From Isotricha intestinalis (taxonomy: Eukaryota; Ciliophora; Litostomatea; Vestibuliferida; Isotrichidae): DNA of 64,000 nucleotides. Position 1 is the stretch's first letter, and the number at the start of each line of letters is the position of its first letter. The stretch lies in NCBI GenBank assembly GCA_023807065.1, contig JAJJLU010000341.1, forward strand, positions 1 to 64,000. The letters are read 5' to 3'. Shown piece after piece: positions 1 through 9,636 of this stretch. The translations under genes and the position numbers were made by a program. The notes under the pieces were generated by a model, which did no database searches, was not told where the DNA came from, and worked only from the letters and a program-made list of their open reading frames with translations.

Positions 1-15
1 CAATCCCCAATCCCC
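1..15. repeat. telomere-like C4-type repeat at the window edge
   Basis: The first 15 bases read CAAT CCCC AAT CCCC, about two units of a 7-base CCCCAAT repeat. Runs of four C are very rare in this A+T-rich sequence, and this is the only place where two occur in register. Ciliate telomeres begin with C-rich repeats of this type (CCCCAA in Tetrahymena, CCCCAAAA in spirotrichs), so this looks like the inner end of a telomere with the first gene starting about 145 bases in. Only two units are visible, so the call is an inference. Confidence 0.6.
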
Positions 16-160
16 ATGAAAATAATATAAATACCAATAATTTATCAAAATAAAAAAACAAAATCAAACCCAATTTAAAAATTTAAATTCCCAAAAAAAA
101 TAAATAAATTAATAAATAATAATATTTCTATAACTTAAAAAAAAATAAAAAAAAAAGAAA

Positions 161-994
161 ATGGGTGAAGAAGAAGAAGGCAAAGCCTATACTATAATAA
201 AATACTTAGAAGATGGTCAAGAGTTAAAAGAGCACTCTAGTAGAAACTACACTGGTCGAGCACTAGTAACATACGCTAACAACGATCGATATGAGGGTGA
301 ATTCAAAGATGGTTTACGTGAAGGAACAGGACTCTATACATACTTCAAAGAAGAAGGACAACCAAACACATATGAAGGTGAATGGTTGCAAAATAAAAAA
401 CATGGAATTGGGAAAATGATTTTTGTTGGTTTTGGGGAATATTTTGGAAGATTTGAAAATGGGAAAAGACATGGTGAAGGAGTTTTCAAATATTACAAAA
501 GTGGAAATATCTATTCTGGTTCTTGGAAATATGGAGAAAAAAATGGTCATGGTGAATTTATTTTTAATGATACCAAAATGAAAATTGCAGGTAATTGGGA
601 TAAAGGTAAATTAACAGAAGGAAAATGGATTTTCCCAAATGGAACTTATTTTGAAGGTCCCTTTGTTAATAATTATCCTAAAGGAGAAGGAGTTTGGCAT
701 TTTGTAAATGGAAATTATGTTAAAGGAGATTTTTCACAGAAAGAAAATACAGAAGCTGAACCTGATGCTGAAGGAGGTGAAGAAGCAAGTGGACCTAATA
801 TGCTCATTAATTGGCTCACTAATCCTGAAGTTGCAGATCCTACTAGAGTTGTTAAAGTAGAAGATATTAAAGTAGAATTACCTCCTGAAGAAGAAGAAGA
901 AGAAAAAGAAGATGAGGTTAAGGAAGAAGAAAAAAAAGAAGAAGAAAAAAAAGAAGAAGAAATTCCTAATGAAGAAGCTAAGAATGAAGAATAG
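161..994 (+). CDS. MORN-repeat protein, radial spoke RSPH1-like
   Basis: 277 residues. About six MORN repeats of the form Y-x-G-x-(F/W)-x-x-G-x-x-x-G-x-G run from residue 45 to 195 (for example YEGEFKDGLREGTG and YEGEWLQNKKHGIG). A Glu/Lys-rich tail follows from about residue 235 to the end. Repeat order, the degenerate fifth repeat and the acidic tail resemble RSPH1, a radial spoke head protein of motile cilia. MORN proteins are numerous in protists, so another cytoskeletal or membrane-associated MORN protein is possible. The start follows a long A-rich stretch. It ends in TAG, one of only three TAG stops in the window. It is the first gene after the telomere-like repeat. Confidence 0.7.
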   Translation: MGEEEEGKAYTIIKYLEDGQELKEHSSRNYTGRALVTYANNDRYEGEFKDGLREGTGLYTYFKEEGQPNTYEGEWLQNKKHGIGKMIFVGFGEYFGRFENGKRHGEGVFKYYKSGNIYSGSWKYGEKNGHGEFIFNDTKMKIAGNWDKGKLTEGKWIFPNGTYFEGPFVNNYPKGEGVWHFVNGNYVKGDFSQKENTEAEPDAEGGEEASGPNMLINWLTNPEVADPTRVVKVEDIKVELPPEEEEEEKEDEVKEEEKKEEEKKEEEIPNEEAKNEE

Positions 995-1443
995 ATTTTT
1001 TCTCTTTTTAAAGATTTTTCATAAAAAGATTTTTATTTTAATTTTTTTTTAATTTTTTTTTTTTGGATTTTAAAGATGTTAAAAAGTTACATTAATATTT
1101 TTTAATTGGAATTAAATATAAGGAATTAATGTACTTTATGCATTAAAATTAAAATAATATTCTTTTAATCTTATTCATTATTATTTTCGAATCTTAAAGA
1201 AACACAAAAAAAATTAATATATAAGATTTCATCTTTTCTTTTTTTCTTTATTTTTAAATTATTTCATATGAAAAATTGTGCTAGTGATTGATCTATAATC
1301 ACTAAATATATGAAGGAGTTTATCACCTAATTTTTTAATATAATTAAATATATAAAAAAATATATTATTTTTATCTTTTTTAGTTAGAAATTAAGAGAAT
1401 ATGAATTAAATTAATTTCATTTATAAAAAAATAATATATTTAA
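995..1443. other. intergenic gap with one perfect hairpin
   Basis: About 450 bases of T- and A-rich spacer between two genes on the plus strand. No reading frame or tRNA signature is visible. The only structured element is the stem-loop at 1282-1304. The gap should hold the 3' end of the MORN gene and the promoter of VPS35L. Confidence 0.6.
1282..1304. repeat. perfect 8-bp inverted repeat with 7-nt loop
   Basis: TAGTGATT, then a 7-base loop (GATCTAT), then AATCACTA. The stem is perfect and contains G-C pairs, unlike the simple A/T palindromes common elsewhere. It lies about 140 bases upstream of the VPS35L start. It could be a protein-binding site or an RNA hairpin, but no function is evident. 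Confidence 0.4.
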
Positions 1444-4335
1444 ATGGAAGAAGAACCAAGATGGATAATAAAGCCTAGAAACTATGAACTAGACTCCTTT
1501 AAATATCAATCAAAATTAAACCCAATATCAAAAGATCAAGACCCATTAAAAGTAGATATATCAGTATTAACAAATACAAAAAAGAAAAAAAAGTATTATA
1601 AAATGGGAAATTTAATGTTTTCAAAAGTAACATCAAATCCTTTAGAATCAAAAAATCAAATATCAACAAATAAAAAAGAAGAAAAAAAAAATGAAAAAAA
1701 ACCAGAAATTTTACCACACGGAGCAAAAAAAATAGAAGATTATAAACATTTACAATATTCTCTTATAGTAAACCAAAATTTTAATGTAGCAGATAAAATA
1801 GAAGATAATTGGATATGTTTAAAAAAGAATTTAATGGATTTATTTGGAAATAATTTTAATGTAGAAATAAAATCATTATATTCATTTGATATAACAGATG
1901 AACAAGATAAAAACTATAAAATAGAAAAAGGAAGACAAAGAATTGATGAATTAGAATCAGATAAAAAAGATTTTGATGTTGTTACTGTTGGTGAATTTGT
2001 TTCAAAAATGGAAATCACAAAAAAAGAAATGTTACAAAAATGGGATAAAGAAGATAAAGTTGGAACTTTAAGAATAATTATTCAAGCAACTAAAATTTTA
2101 AATGATGTATCTACTCCTAAATTTTATTGTCATAAATTTATTTTAATTTCAGATTTTTTAGATAAATTTTCTAATTTAGTTTATGAAAGAATTCTAAAAT
2201 TATCTTTTGGAAATAAAAATCATATTGATTTTTCTAATATTAATCCTTCTGTTGGAAGTCAAACTGCCAAAGATGTTTGTTCTAATTGGATTATGAAATG
2301 TTGTTGTATTAGAGAATTATTACCTAGAATTTATATTGATATTTCTTTTTTAGGTATATTTAAATTTATTATGAATGATCAAGAATTAGAACAAAAAATT
2401 TTAACTATTAGTAGAATGATTAGAGGAATTTCTCATCCTTTAATTGCTTTCTATGTTTCTATGTATTTAACTAAAATTACTTTAATGTTATATCCCAAGA
2501 TGAAAAATTTTTTATTTATTTTATTACAAAATTTAAGTAAATTTGAAATTACTGAAAGTTTAATGAAAAAATTAAAATATGATAATATGACTATTGATGA
2601 ATTAAAAAAAGTCCTTGATCCTTGTGTAGAATGGATTGTTTATTGTATATGTAAAAATATGAATTCTAAAGATTTTAAAGTTTTAACTCAAACTTACGAC
2701 GAATCAAAAAATTATTCAATTTTAAAAGGAATGATTATTCATTCTCCTTCAAAATTTATTTTCAATGAAGGAGTCTTACAATATATATTTACTTTGTTTC
2801 AAATTTATACTAATTATGAAACTACTTTCTTATGTATGTTATTATGTCAAAAAATATTAATTACTGATTATCCTATTGATGGGAAATATATTGCTGTTAT
2901 GTGGGAAAAAATTAAAGTATGTGAAGATAAAGGTTTATTTATTGATTGTTGTGGATTATTAGGAGAAATTTTAATTAAATTTCATAATGAAGATGTTCAA
3001 GATAAATTTTTCGAAGAAGTTTTTGAAATTTTTAAAAATACTTTTTCTTCATCTGCGACTTCAGGGAAATCACAAAGTGAAATTCAAAATTATTTTGCAA
3101 AATTTGAAGTATTTTTATATAATATATTAACAAAAATAACAAATTATTCAAATATATTAAATGGAGATAATTTCTTATTTTTATTAGAAAATTTTGCACA
3201 AGAAATGAAATTAAATATATGTAATACAATCTTTAAACAATTAACAACTCAAAAGGAAAAAATAACAGATACATATCTTGCGTTTTCTTTATTAAAAATA
3301 GGTAAATTTATTCATGATTCAATAGAGCCATTATCAGGAGAGAAAAAAAAACAAGAAGTAAATGATATATTAATAGCCTTTATAAGAAAAATAGACTTTG
3401 GATTAGATTATGAAAATTATTTAAATTTATTAACAGAAGCAAGAGCATTATATACAGATTTTCAAGAAGTAACAGAAGTTTTAATTAAACAAGTTCAAAA
3501 AATAGCAATTCAAACATATAAATTAGTTAAAGGAAGGCATAATAAAAAAACTATGAGATTTTGTAAAATATGTGTGGCATATTGCCAAATAACAATCCCA
3601 GGAATAACATCAATTAAAACTCAATTAAAATTACAATTAGTAACAGCTCAGATTGCTTTAATGAATAATTTAATTAGTGAATGTGATAGTATTACTAGAC
3701 ATATGATTAGTGGTATCCAAAAAGAAATTTTAGAATTTTTAGATAAAAATGAATTTAATTTTATTGAAAATTTTTCTAAAAGTTTACTTGGTTTCTTAAT
3801 CGTAGTTCCAAGTAATCCAGATGATCCTTTTCAATTAATAAGAGCTTTTTATAATATATTTAATGATGAAAAATTAAATAAAACTTCATTGGTATTAAAA
3901 TTAAAATTATCAATTTATGTTTCTTTAGTTAAATTTCTTCATACTCAATTACAAAATAAATTACCATATCATATATTTAACGTTGAAAGTAATGATGAAA
4001 TTTTTACTGGAGATGATCAATTTATATCAATTGGAAATGCTTTAATTGGACAAATTATTTCTGATATATTAGATGATATAAGTGAATTTGATGGACAAAT
4101 ACAATCTAATGATTATGATAGTTTTGAATTTATGATTGGAATATGTGGTGAATGTACTGAAATGTTTAAATATGATTTTGAACAAACTAATTTCCAAGTT
4201 AATGTTAGAAATACTATGCTTCAATTGATTGATAAATATATTGATTGTTTTGCTAAAAATAATAAAGCTTATGGAGTGAGTCAAAAAGTCAGTAAATATA
4301 AACAATATGTTAAAGATTTAAATGATGACTTATAA
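1444..4335 (+). CDS. VPS35L: VPS35L, Retriever complex subunit
   Basis: 963 residues, the usual length for VPS35L (C16orf62). The family signatures are visible by eye: an ARELIPR-like stretch (CIRELLPRIYID), the segment around RMIRGISHPLIAFY, MHDSVxxL-like IHDSIEPLSGEKK, and the most conserved block KGRHNKKTMRFCKICVAYC followed by ITIPGI. The protein is an alpha-solenoid that in other eukaryotes assembles with VPS26C and VPS29 and recycles endosomal cargo independently of the WASH/retromer sorting-nexin route. The first 100 residues are Lys-rich and probably disordered, as in other members. The gene has no introns. The ATG follows an A/T-rich leader, and the frame is intact to a TAA stop. Confidence 0.92.
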   Translation: MEEEPRWIIKPRNYELDSFKYQSKLNPISKDQDPLKVDISVLTNTKKKKKYYKMGNLMFSKVTSNPLESKNQISTNKKEEKKNEKKPEILPHGAKKIEDYKHLQYSLIVNQNFNVADKIEDNWICLKKNLMDLFGNNFNVEIKSLYSFDITDEQDKNYKIEKGRQRIDELESDKKDFDVVTVGEFVSKMEITKKEMLQKWDKEDKVGTLRIIIQATKILNDVSTPKFYCHKFILISDFLDKFSNLVYERILKLSFGNKNHIDFSNINPSVGSQTAKDVCSNWIMKCCCIRELLPRIYIDISFLGIFKFIMNDQELEQKILTISRMIRGISHPLIAFYVSMYLTKITLMLYPKMKNFLFILLQNLSKFEITESLMKKLKYDNMTIDELKKVLDPCVEWIVYCICKNMNSKDFKVLTQTYDESKNYSILKGMIIHSPSKFIFNEGVLQYIFTLFQIYTNYETTFLCMLLCQKILITDYPIDGKYIAVMWEKIKVCEDKGLFIDCCGLLGEILIKFHNEDVQDKFFEEVFEIFKNTFSSSATSGKSQSEIQNYFAKFEVFLYNILTKITNYSNILNGDNFLFLLENFAQEMKLNICNTIFKQLTTQKEKITDTYLAFSLLKIGKFIHDSIEPLSGEKKKQEVNDILIAFIRKIDFGLDYENYLNLLTEARALYTDFQEVTEVLIKQVQKIAIQTYKLVKGRHNKKTMRFCKICVAYCQITIPGITSIKTQLKLQLVTAQIALMNNLISECDSITRHMISGIQKEILEFLDKNEFNFIENFSKSLLGFLIVVPSNPDDPFQLIRAFYNIFNDEKLNKTSLVLKLKLSIYVSLVKFLHTQLQNKLPYHIFNVESNDEIFTGDDQFISIGNALIGQIISDILDDISEFDGQIQSNDYDSFEFMIGICGECTEMFKYDFEQTNFQVNVRNTMLQLIDKYIDCFAKNNKAYGVSQKVSKYKQYVKDLNDDL

Positions 4336-4490
4336 TTGATTAGGTTTTTTCTATTTTTTAAATTTATTTATTAATAAAATGAACATAAACAATAATTTAT
4401 TTTTACAATAATTATTCTATGAATACAACATAAACAAAAAAAAAACAAAAATAATTAAAAATAAAAAAGAATAAATACTAATAATATTCA

Positions 4491-5478
4491 ATGGAAATAT
4501 TATCTATAATCGTATAATAATAATATATAATTTAGCATTTAGTCATGTTGTAAACCTCAAAAGAGAAAAGAAGTAGAGAAACTAAATGAAATCGATGTAG
4601 ATGATTCAGAAAAAAACATAAATAACAACACAGAAACATTAGAAAAGAAAAATTCATCTTCACATTTAATAAATCATTCTTCAAGAGAAGATAAAAATCA
4701 ATTAATAAAACAAGACACTAAAAATGAATTTAATGACTCAATAAAAAATACATCAGATAAAATATTATATATAAATGCTCCTTTAACTTTTCCAAATTTA
4801 TTTTTAAATCATAAAAATATAATAATTGATGAATATGGTCTTCAAGGAATACCAAAAGAAAATAAAGGAAAATTAACATTTTTTGGAATTGATACTAAAT
4901 ATTTAGAAGGAAAATCAAATTTACATGCAAATGATATTATTATTAATGATGAAATTACTAATCCAAAAATAAATAAAACTCATGCTATATTTTATATTTA
5001 TTATGTTCAGAAAGTTAATAAATATTATCTAAAATCTTTATCAAAAGATATTTATTTTTCTCTTGTTTTTAATCCTTATATTCAAATAGTTTTAGATAAT
5101 AATCATAAAAATTATATTAAAATAGGAAAAGTTATTTTATCAATTTTAATTAAAAATGAAGAAAAAATAATATATATTAAAATTAAAAAAGGTGAAACAA
5201 TAAATAAAGAACAAAATTATTTTTTCCATGAAGATAAAATGCCTATAACAATTGGAAGAGGAAATTGTAGTATTAATATTAAATGTGATACTGTAAGTAA
5301 AACTCATATTACTATTGATTATGATAAAATTAATGAAAATTTCTTTATAATTGATAATGCTAGTACTAATGGCACTCAACTTTTATTAAATGAAGGTAAA
5401 AATATACAATTAAATGGAGAAATGAATTTTAATTTAGGAGAAAAACAATTTTCTATTGTAGAAAAGAAAAATTTGTAA
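4491..5478 (+). CDS. FHA-domain protein with a probable 31-nt 5' intron
   Basis: The frame is open from 4543 to a TAA at 5476-5478 and begins Ser-Cys-Cys-Lys, but has no ATG near its 5' end. An ATG at 4491 gives a 7-codon first exon (4491-4511). A GT-AG intron at 4512-4542, 31 nt and nearly pure A/T, joins it in frame, giving about 318 residues. The C-terminal 90 residues are a canonical FHA domain, which binds phosphothreonine: GR at about residue 245, SKTH, and the STNGT loop. The middle is an unassigned beta-rich stretch after an Asn/Lys-rich linker. The Cys pair near the N-terminus could be lipidated. The exon 1 assignment is inference; the long frame and FHA domain are clear. An unspliced start at the internal ATG 5239 would truncate the protein to 79 residues. 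Confidence 0.65.
4512..4542 (+). other. probable intron of the FHA gene
   Basis: 31 nt, starting GTATAATAAT and ending ATTTAG, between a short first exon and the long FHA frame. Splicing keeps phase 0 on both sides. Without it the upstream ATG hits a stop at once. Size and composition suit the minimal introns seen in some ciliates. Confidence 0.45.
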
Positions 5479-5560
5479 AAAATGAAATATTACTAATCTA
5501 TTTATTTTATTATATTATATATATATTAGTTTTTAATTAATGAAATATTTTTTATTATCA

Positions 5561-6961
5561 TTAATTTGTTATTATCTTATATAAGTCATCAATAAATATA
5601 TTAATATTTAATTCATTTATATTTTCATATATTATTTTATAAACAAATTCTTCATATTTCATAAATTCAACATCAAATAAATCTTTAGGAATAATGTTAT
5701 TAATATTTAAATTCAAATATTCTAAATTACTATTTGAATGAATGATATTTTCAATTAAACAAAAACCTCTTTTATTAAATAAATTTTGTTTCAAACTTAA
5801 TATTTTCAAAGACTTATTAAATTCAAGAGTATTATTAATAGTAATTAAAACTTTATTAGTTAAATCTAATTGATTACAAAATAAAATTTCTAATTTTTTT
5901 GAATATTTTAATCCATTGAAAATAGGTTGAATAGATTCATCTCTAAATAAATTTTCACTTATATCTAATAACTTTAATTCAGTATTAAATCTTAATATTT
6001 TTTCTAACATTTTCGCACTTAAAAATCCCAATCCATTCTTTCTACAATATAAATATTTTAAAGTTCTATTTGAAGAAATTCCAATACATAAATCATTGAA
6101 TATTGAATCTCCTAACATATTATCACTAACATCTAATGATATTAATTTAGTATTTTTTTTACTTAAATATTCTTTTAAGAAATTTATTGCAAATTTTCCT
6201 AATGAAGTTCCTGAAAGATTTAAAGACAAAATATTAGGTGAAAAAGAATTAATTAAATGAAGAAAATACGCTCCTCCAGTGTCTCTTAAATTATTATTAG
6301 AAATATTTATTATTTGTAAATTATGATTGAAATTTAATTTTTCTAAAGTTATTAAATATATTAATATATTATGAGTTATTTCACATTCTGGAATATAAAT
6401 TTCTTTTTCTGTTATTATATATTTATTATTCACATTTAATAAATCGTCAAAAATTTCATTGTTTGAATTAATGTTTTTTTTCTCTTCATATAAATCTAAT
6501 TTATTGTTTAAATCATTTATTATTTTTTGATATTTTCCAAAATATTTAAAATATGGAGTATGTGGTAATTTAACTGAGAATTTTTTTTCTATTTCTTCTA
6601 TAAATTTAACGAAATTATCTTCTTTTATAATATTATTTTCACTATTTGTATTATTACTTTTTTGTGATGAAAATGCTGTTTTTATAATTTGAGTATTATT
6701 ATCTTTTAAAGTTTTAAATGTGTTGAAATTTTGATTACTTTTTAATTGGCCATATAAATAATTGACATTTTTAACATCTAATTTAACTGAATAATTTACA
6801 TTTATATATCTTCTTATATCATCTAAAGAAATGTTATGGAAATTATTATTAAATAAAATATAAGCTTTTTTATTTGTTTTTTCAATATAATTTTCAGATA
6901 AGTTAATAGGAGGTGTTTCATTATAATAAATACGATCATAAGATAAAAGTTTTTTAATCAT
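5561..6961 (-). CDS. leucine-rich-repeat protein (ribonuclease-inhibitor type)
   Basis: 466 residues. From about residue 215 to 430 there are at least six 28-29-residue repeats of the form LxxLxLSxNxLxxxG, for example LISLDVSDNMLGD, LKLLDISENLFRD and LKILSLKQNLFNKRG. This is the RI-like LRR type of many protist cytoskeletal and signalling proteins. The N-terminal half is Asn/Lys-rich, with a short conserved-looking stretch (KLPHTPYFKYFGKYQK). No catalytic domain, signal peptide or membrane segment is visible, so it is probably a scaffold; its partner is unknown. It converges on the FHA gene with an 82-base gap and has a TAA stop. Confidence 0.7.
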   Translation of the reverse strand: MIKKLLSYDRIYYNETPPINLSENYIEKTNKKAYILFNNNFHNISLDDIRRYINVNYSVKLDVKNVNYLYGQLKSNQNFNTFKTLKDNNTQIIKTAFSSQKSNNTNSENNIIKEDNFVKFIEEIEKKFSVKLPHTPYFKYFGKYQKIINDLNNKLDLYEEKKNINSNNEIFDDLLNVNNKYIITEKEIYIPECEITHNILIYLITLEKLNFNHNLQIINISNNNLRDTGGAYFLHLINSFSPNILSLNLSGTSLGKFAINFLKEYLSKKNTKLISLDVSDNMLGDSIFNDLCIGISSNRTLKYLYCRKNGLGFLSAKMLEKILRFNTELKLLDISENLFRDESIQPIFNGLKYSKKLEILFCNQLDLTNKVLITINNTLEFNKSLKILSLKQNLFNKRGFCLIENIIHSNSNLEYLNLNINNIIPKDLFDVEFMKYEEFVYKIIYENINELNINIFIDDLYKIITN

Positions 6962-6997
6962 TAAAAATTATTAAATTAAAAAATTAAAAATTTAAAA

Positions 6998-9583
6998 TTA
7001 TTTATTATAAAAAATAAAAGGTCTTAATTCGTAAAATCTAGGAATATTATTATTTAAATTTTCCAACTCATCATTATTAACAATAATTCCATCTTCTTTT
7101 TTTTCTGAAAATAAATCATAAAAAGCATTATAAAAATCAATAATCCATCCTGATAAAATACTTTCATTTTCACTATCTTTTGAAATATTTTCTTCATGAA
7201 ATAATTTAAAAATAAAAGATTTTTCACCTAAAGAATTATTTTTGGGTAATTCTTCTTTTAATTGATTCATTAATGGATTTTTACTTGGATCATAAACTAT
7301 ATTTAAACAATAAGATTTTATATTTGAATCAATCTTTTCTAAAATTGAATAATTTTTTAATTCTTGGAATAAAGTTCCATACAAGGGAGTTGATGTATTA
7401 TTTTTTTCATTTGAATTGTTTAATTCATCTAAAGCTTCATTATTATATTGAAGTCTATATATTACATTTGCTTTATCTTTTTCTAAGTAATTTTTTATTT
7501 TTAATTCTAATTCTTTAAAAGATAATTTAAAATTGCTATTTGTCTCTGAAATTTCAAAACGAATAAATCTATGAATTAAATTTAAATCTGTGTATATTAC
7601 TTGGATTTTTATTTGATTCTTTGAATAATTAATTAAATTATCTTCCAAATTTTCTAAATTTATTTTTTTGTTATCAAATATAAAATCTGGATTAAAACTC
7701 TCATTTTTATTTATACTATTGTTATTTTTATTAAATTCTGAATAATTGTTTATGTAATTTTTATTATTTTTTTTTAAATCATTATTATAATTATTATAAT
7801 TACTATTTAAATCATTATTATAATTATTATAATTACTATTTAAATCATTATTATAATTATTATAATTACTATTTAATTCATTACTATTAAAATTATCATC
7901 ATTCATATTATAATCTCTATTATTGTGGTTAAAATTATTATCATTTGGATTTTGAAATATTTTTTTTGTATTATCTTTCATAAAACTCCCTTTTTTAATA
8001 TTTTTATCTACATCATTAAATTTATCTTCATAATAATTATCATCATTATTTTCAATAAAATTCTTTTGATTAATCTTATCAAAATTTCCTTTATTATCAA
8101 CATATAAATAATCTTTATCTTTAATATTTTTATTTTTATTTTGAATATTATCTCCTAAATTATTATTATTAGAGTTATTAGAAATATTACTGTTTTTTCT
8201 TTTTTTATCAACAATAGAGTTATTACTATTTCTCCTTTGTATATTATAATTTGGAGGTTCCAAAGGTTCTGGTATTTCCAAATTTTCTTTCACAGGTTCA
8301 ACATTATCAGTAGTACACCAAGAATGATGTCCACCTGCAAAAATTTCTTTAACATTCATTTTAATAACACTTTTTAATAATGTAAACACACATTTATTCA
8401 TATTATTATTTTCATCATTATTTACTCCTAATCCTAATTCACCATATTTACCACATCCTGTTACATATACAATTCCTTCATCTGTTAATACTAATGTATG
8501 TGACCATCCAGCTGCAATTTTATTTATTACCTTCTTTAAAAGAGACATTACTATTATTGGTTTATTTACATTTTTGGTATTTCCTAAACCTAATTGACCA
8601 TGATAACCATGTCCACACATATAAACTCTTCCGAAATTAGATAAAAAAACAGAATGTTCTCCACCACATTTAAAATCAACAATTTTAAATGTATTATTAT
8701 TATTATTATTACTATTATAAATATCAACTTCATACTTTTGAATAAATTTCTGTGAAAATTTGACTAATTTTGGAATAGGAGTGTCTTGACTTTCTCCATA
8801 ACCTAACTGTCCATATTCTCCTTTCCCAAAAGAGTAAATTTCTCCATTATCACAAGAAACAATAGTATGATATCCTCCACAACAAATTTTTTCAACTTTC
8901 AAATTATTCTTTCCAAAAAAATCTACTTTTTTAGGTGAATCTACTTCTTTAATTACACCATGTCCACATTGACCTCTATTATATTGGCCTCCTCCACCCC
9001 AAGAATATAATTCACCATTATCTGTTAGTGCACAAGTATGATAATCACCACATGAAATTGATATTATTTTTTTTTTCAATAAAGATTGAATTAACACAGG
9101 TTGACCTATTATTCCTGATGATTGACCTAATTTATTATGCAAATTTCCACCCCAAGAATATATATTTCCTTCTTTATTTAATGCTAATGAATGAAATTCT
9201 GCACAAGAAATTTGAATTATTGTTTCTTCTGTAAAAAATTTCATTGGTTTAAATATTTTTTGATATTGTTCATTATTTATATTTTGATTTTCTTGATTTA
9301 TTTGTCCTAGTAAACCAAATATGTTACTTCCAGATACATATACTTTACCCTCATTTGTTAATATTATTGAGTTTTTTCCTCCTGATGTTATTGAACTTAT
9401 TATTTGAGATTGAAATGTTTTTATTGGAGTTGGAATTAATATATTGTCTGTTGTGTTTAATCCCATTTCTCCATATGTGTTTTTTCCCCATCCATATATG
9501 TATGTATCTTTTGAATATACTGAAATCTGGGATTTTATATCAGAGTCTGAATCATTTTTTTGGAATTCTTCTTGATTTTTCAT
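6998..9583 (-). CDS. RCC1-repeat protein with Asn-rich linker
   Basis: 861 residues. Residues about 28-430 hold seven or so RCC1 blades, each with the YxWGxNxxGxLG-type signature (YGWGKNTYGEMG, YSWGGNLHNKLG, YSFGKGEYGQLG, YMCGHGYHGQLG, YVTGCGKYGELG), so a full beta-propeller. RCC1 domains act as Ran GEFs or as protein-interaction platforms. A very Asn-rich linker (about 450-640) includes three exact 11-residue tandem units. The C-terminal 220 residues form a separate domain I do not recognise, containing QIKIQVIYTDLNLIHRF. The linker and extra domain argue against the canonical nuclear Ran GEF, so a specific function is not assigned. Confidence 0.75.
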   Translation of the reverse strand: MKNQEEFQKNDSDSDIKSQISVYSKDTYIYGWGKNTYGEMGLNTTDNILIPTPIKTFQSQIISSITSGGKNSIILTNEGKVYVSGSNIFGLLGQINQENQNINNEQYQKIFKPMKFFTEETIIQISCAEFHSLALNKEGNIYSWGGNLHNKLGQSSGIIGQPVLIQSLLKKKIISISCGDYHTCALTDNGELYSWGGGGQYNRGQCGHGVIKEVDSPKKVDFFGKNNLKVEKICCGGYHTIVSCDNGEIYSFGKGEYGQLGYGESQDTPIPKLVKFSQKFIQKYEVDIYNSNNNNNNTFKIVDFKCGGEHSVFLSNFGRVYMCGHGYHGQLGLGNTKNVNKPIIVMSLLKKVINKIAAGWSHTLVLTDEGIVYVTGCGKYGELGLGVNNDENNNMNKCVFTLLKSVIKMNVKEIFAGGHHSWCTTDNVEPVKENLEIPEPLEPPNYNIQRRNSNNSIVDKKRKNSNISNNSNNNNLGDNIQNKNKNIKDKDYLYVDNKGNFDKINQKNFIENNDDNYYEDKFNDVDKNIKKGSFMKDNTKKIFQNPNDNNFNHNNRDYNMNDDNFNSNELNSNYNNYNNDLNSNYNNYNNDLNSNYNNYNNDLKKNNKNYINNYSEFNKNNNSINKNESFNPDFIFDNKKINLENLEDNLINYSKNQIKIQVIYTDLNLIHRFIRFEISETNSNFKLSFKELELKIKNYLEKDKANVIYRLQYNNEALDELNNSNEKNNTSTPLYGTLFQELKNYSILEKIDSNIKSYCLNIVYDPSKNPLMNQLKEELPKNNSLGEKSFIFKLFHEENISKDSENESILSGWIIDFYNAFYDLFSEKKEDGIIVNNDELENLNNNIPRFYELRPFIFYNK
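7776..7874 (-). repeat. 3 x 33-bp coding minisatellite
   Basis: Three apparently identical 33-base units (plus-strand form starts AAATCATTATTATAATTATT) lie in tandem inside the RCC1 gene. They encode three copies of NSNYNNYNNDL. Identity at synonymous positions points to recent expansion by slippage or unequal exchange. Confidence 0.85.
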
Positions 9584-9636
9584 TTTTTTGAATTTGTAAT
9601 TTTTTTATTTTTTAAAGGTATTTTTATTTGATTTTA

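Noticed and set aside
9628..9636. TTG start for the GYF protein
   Set aside because: An ATG three codons downstream has a typical context; non-ATG initiation is not needed.
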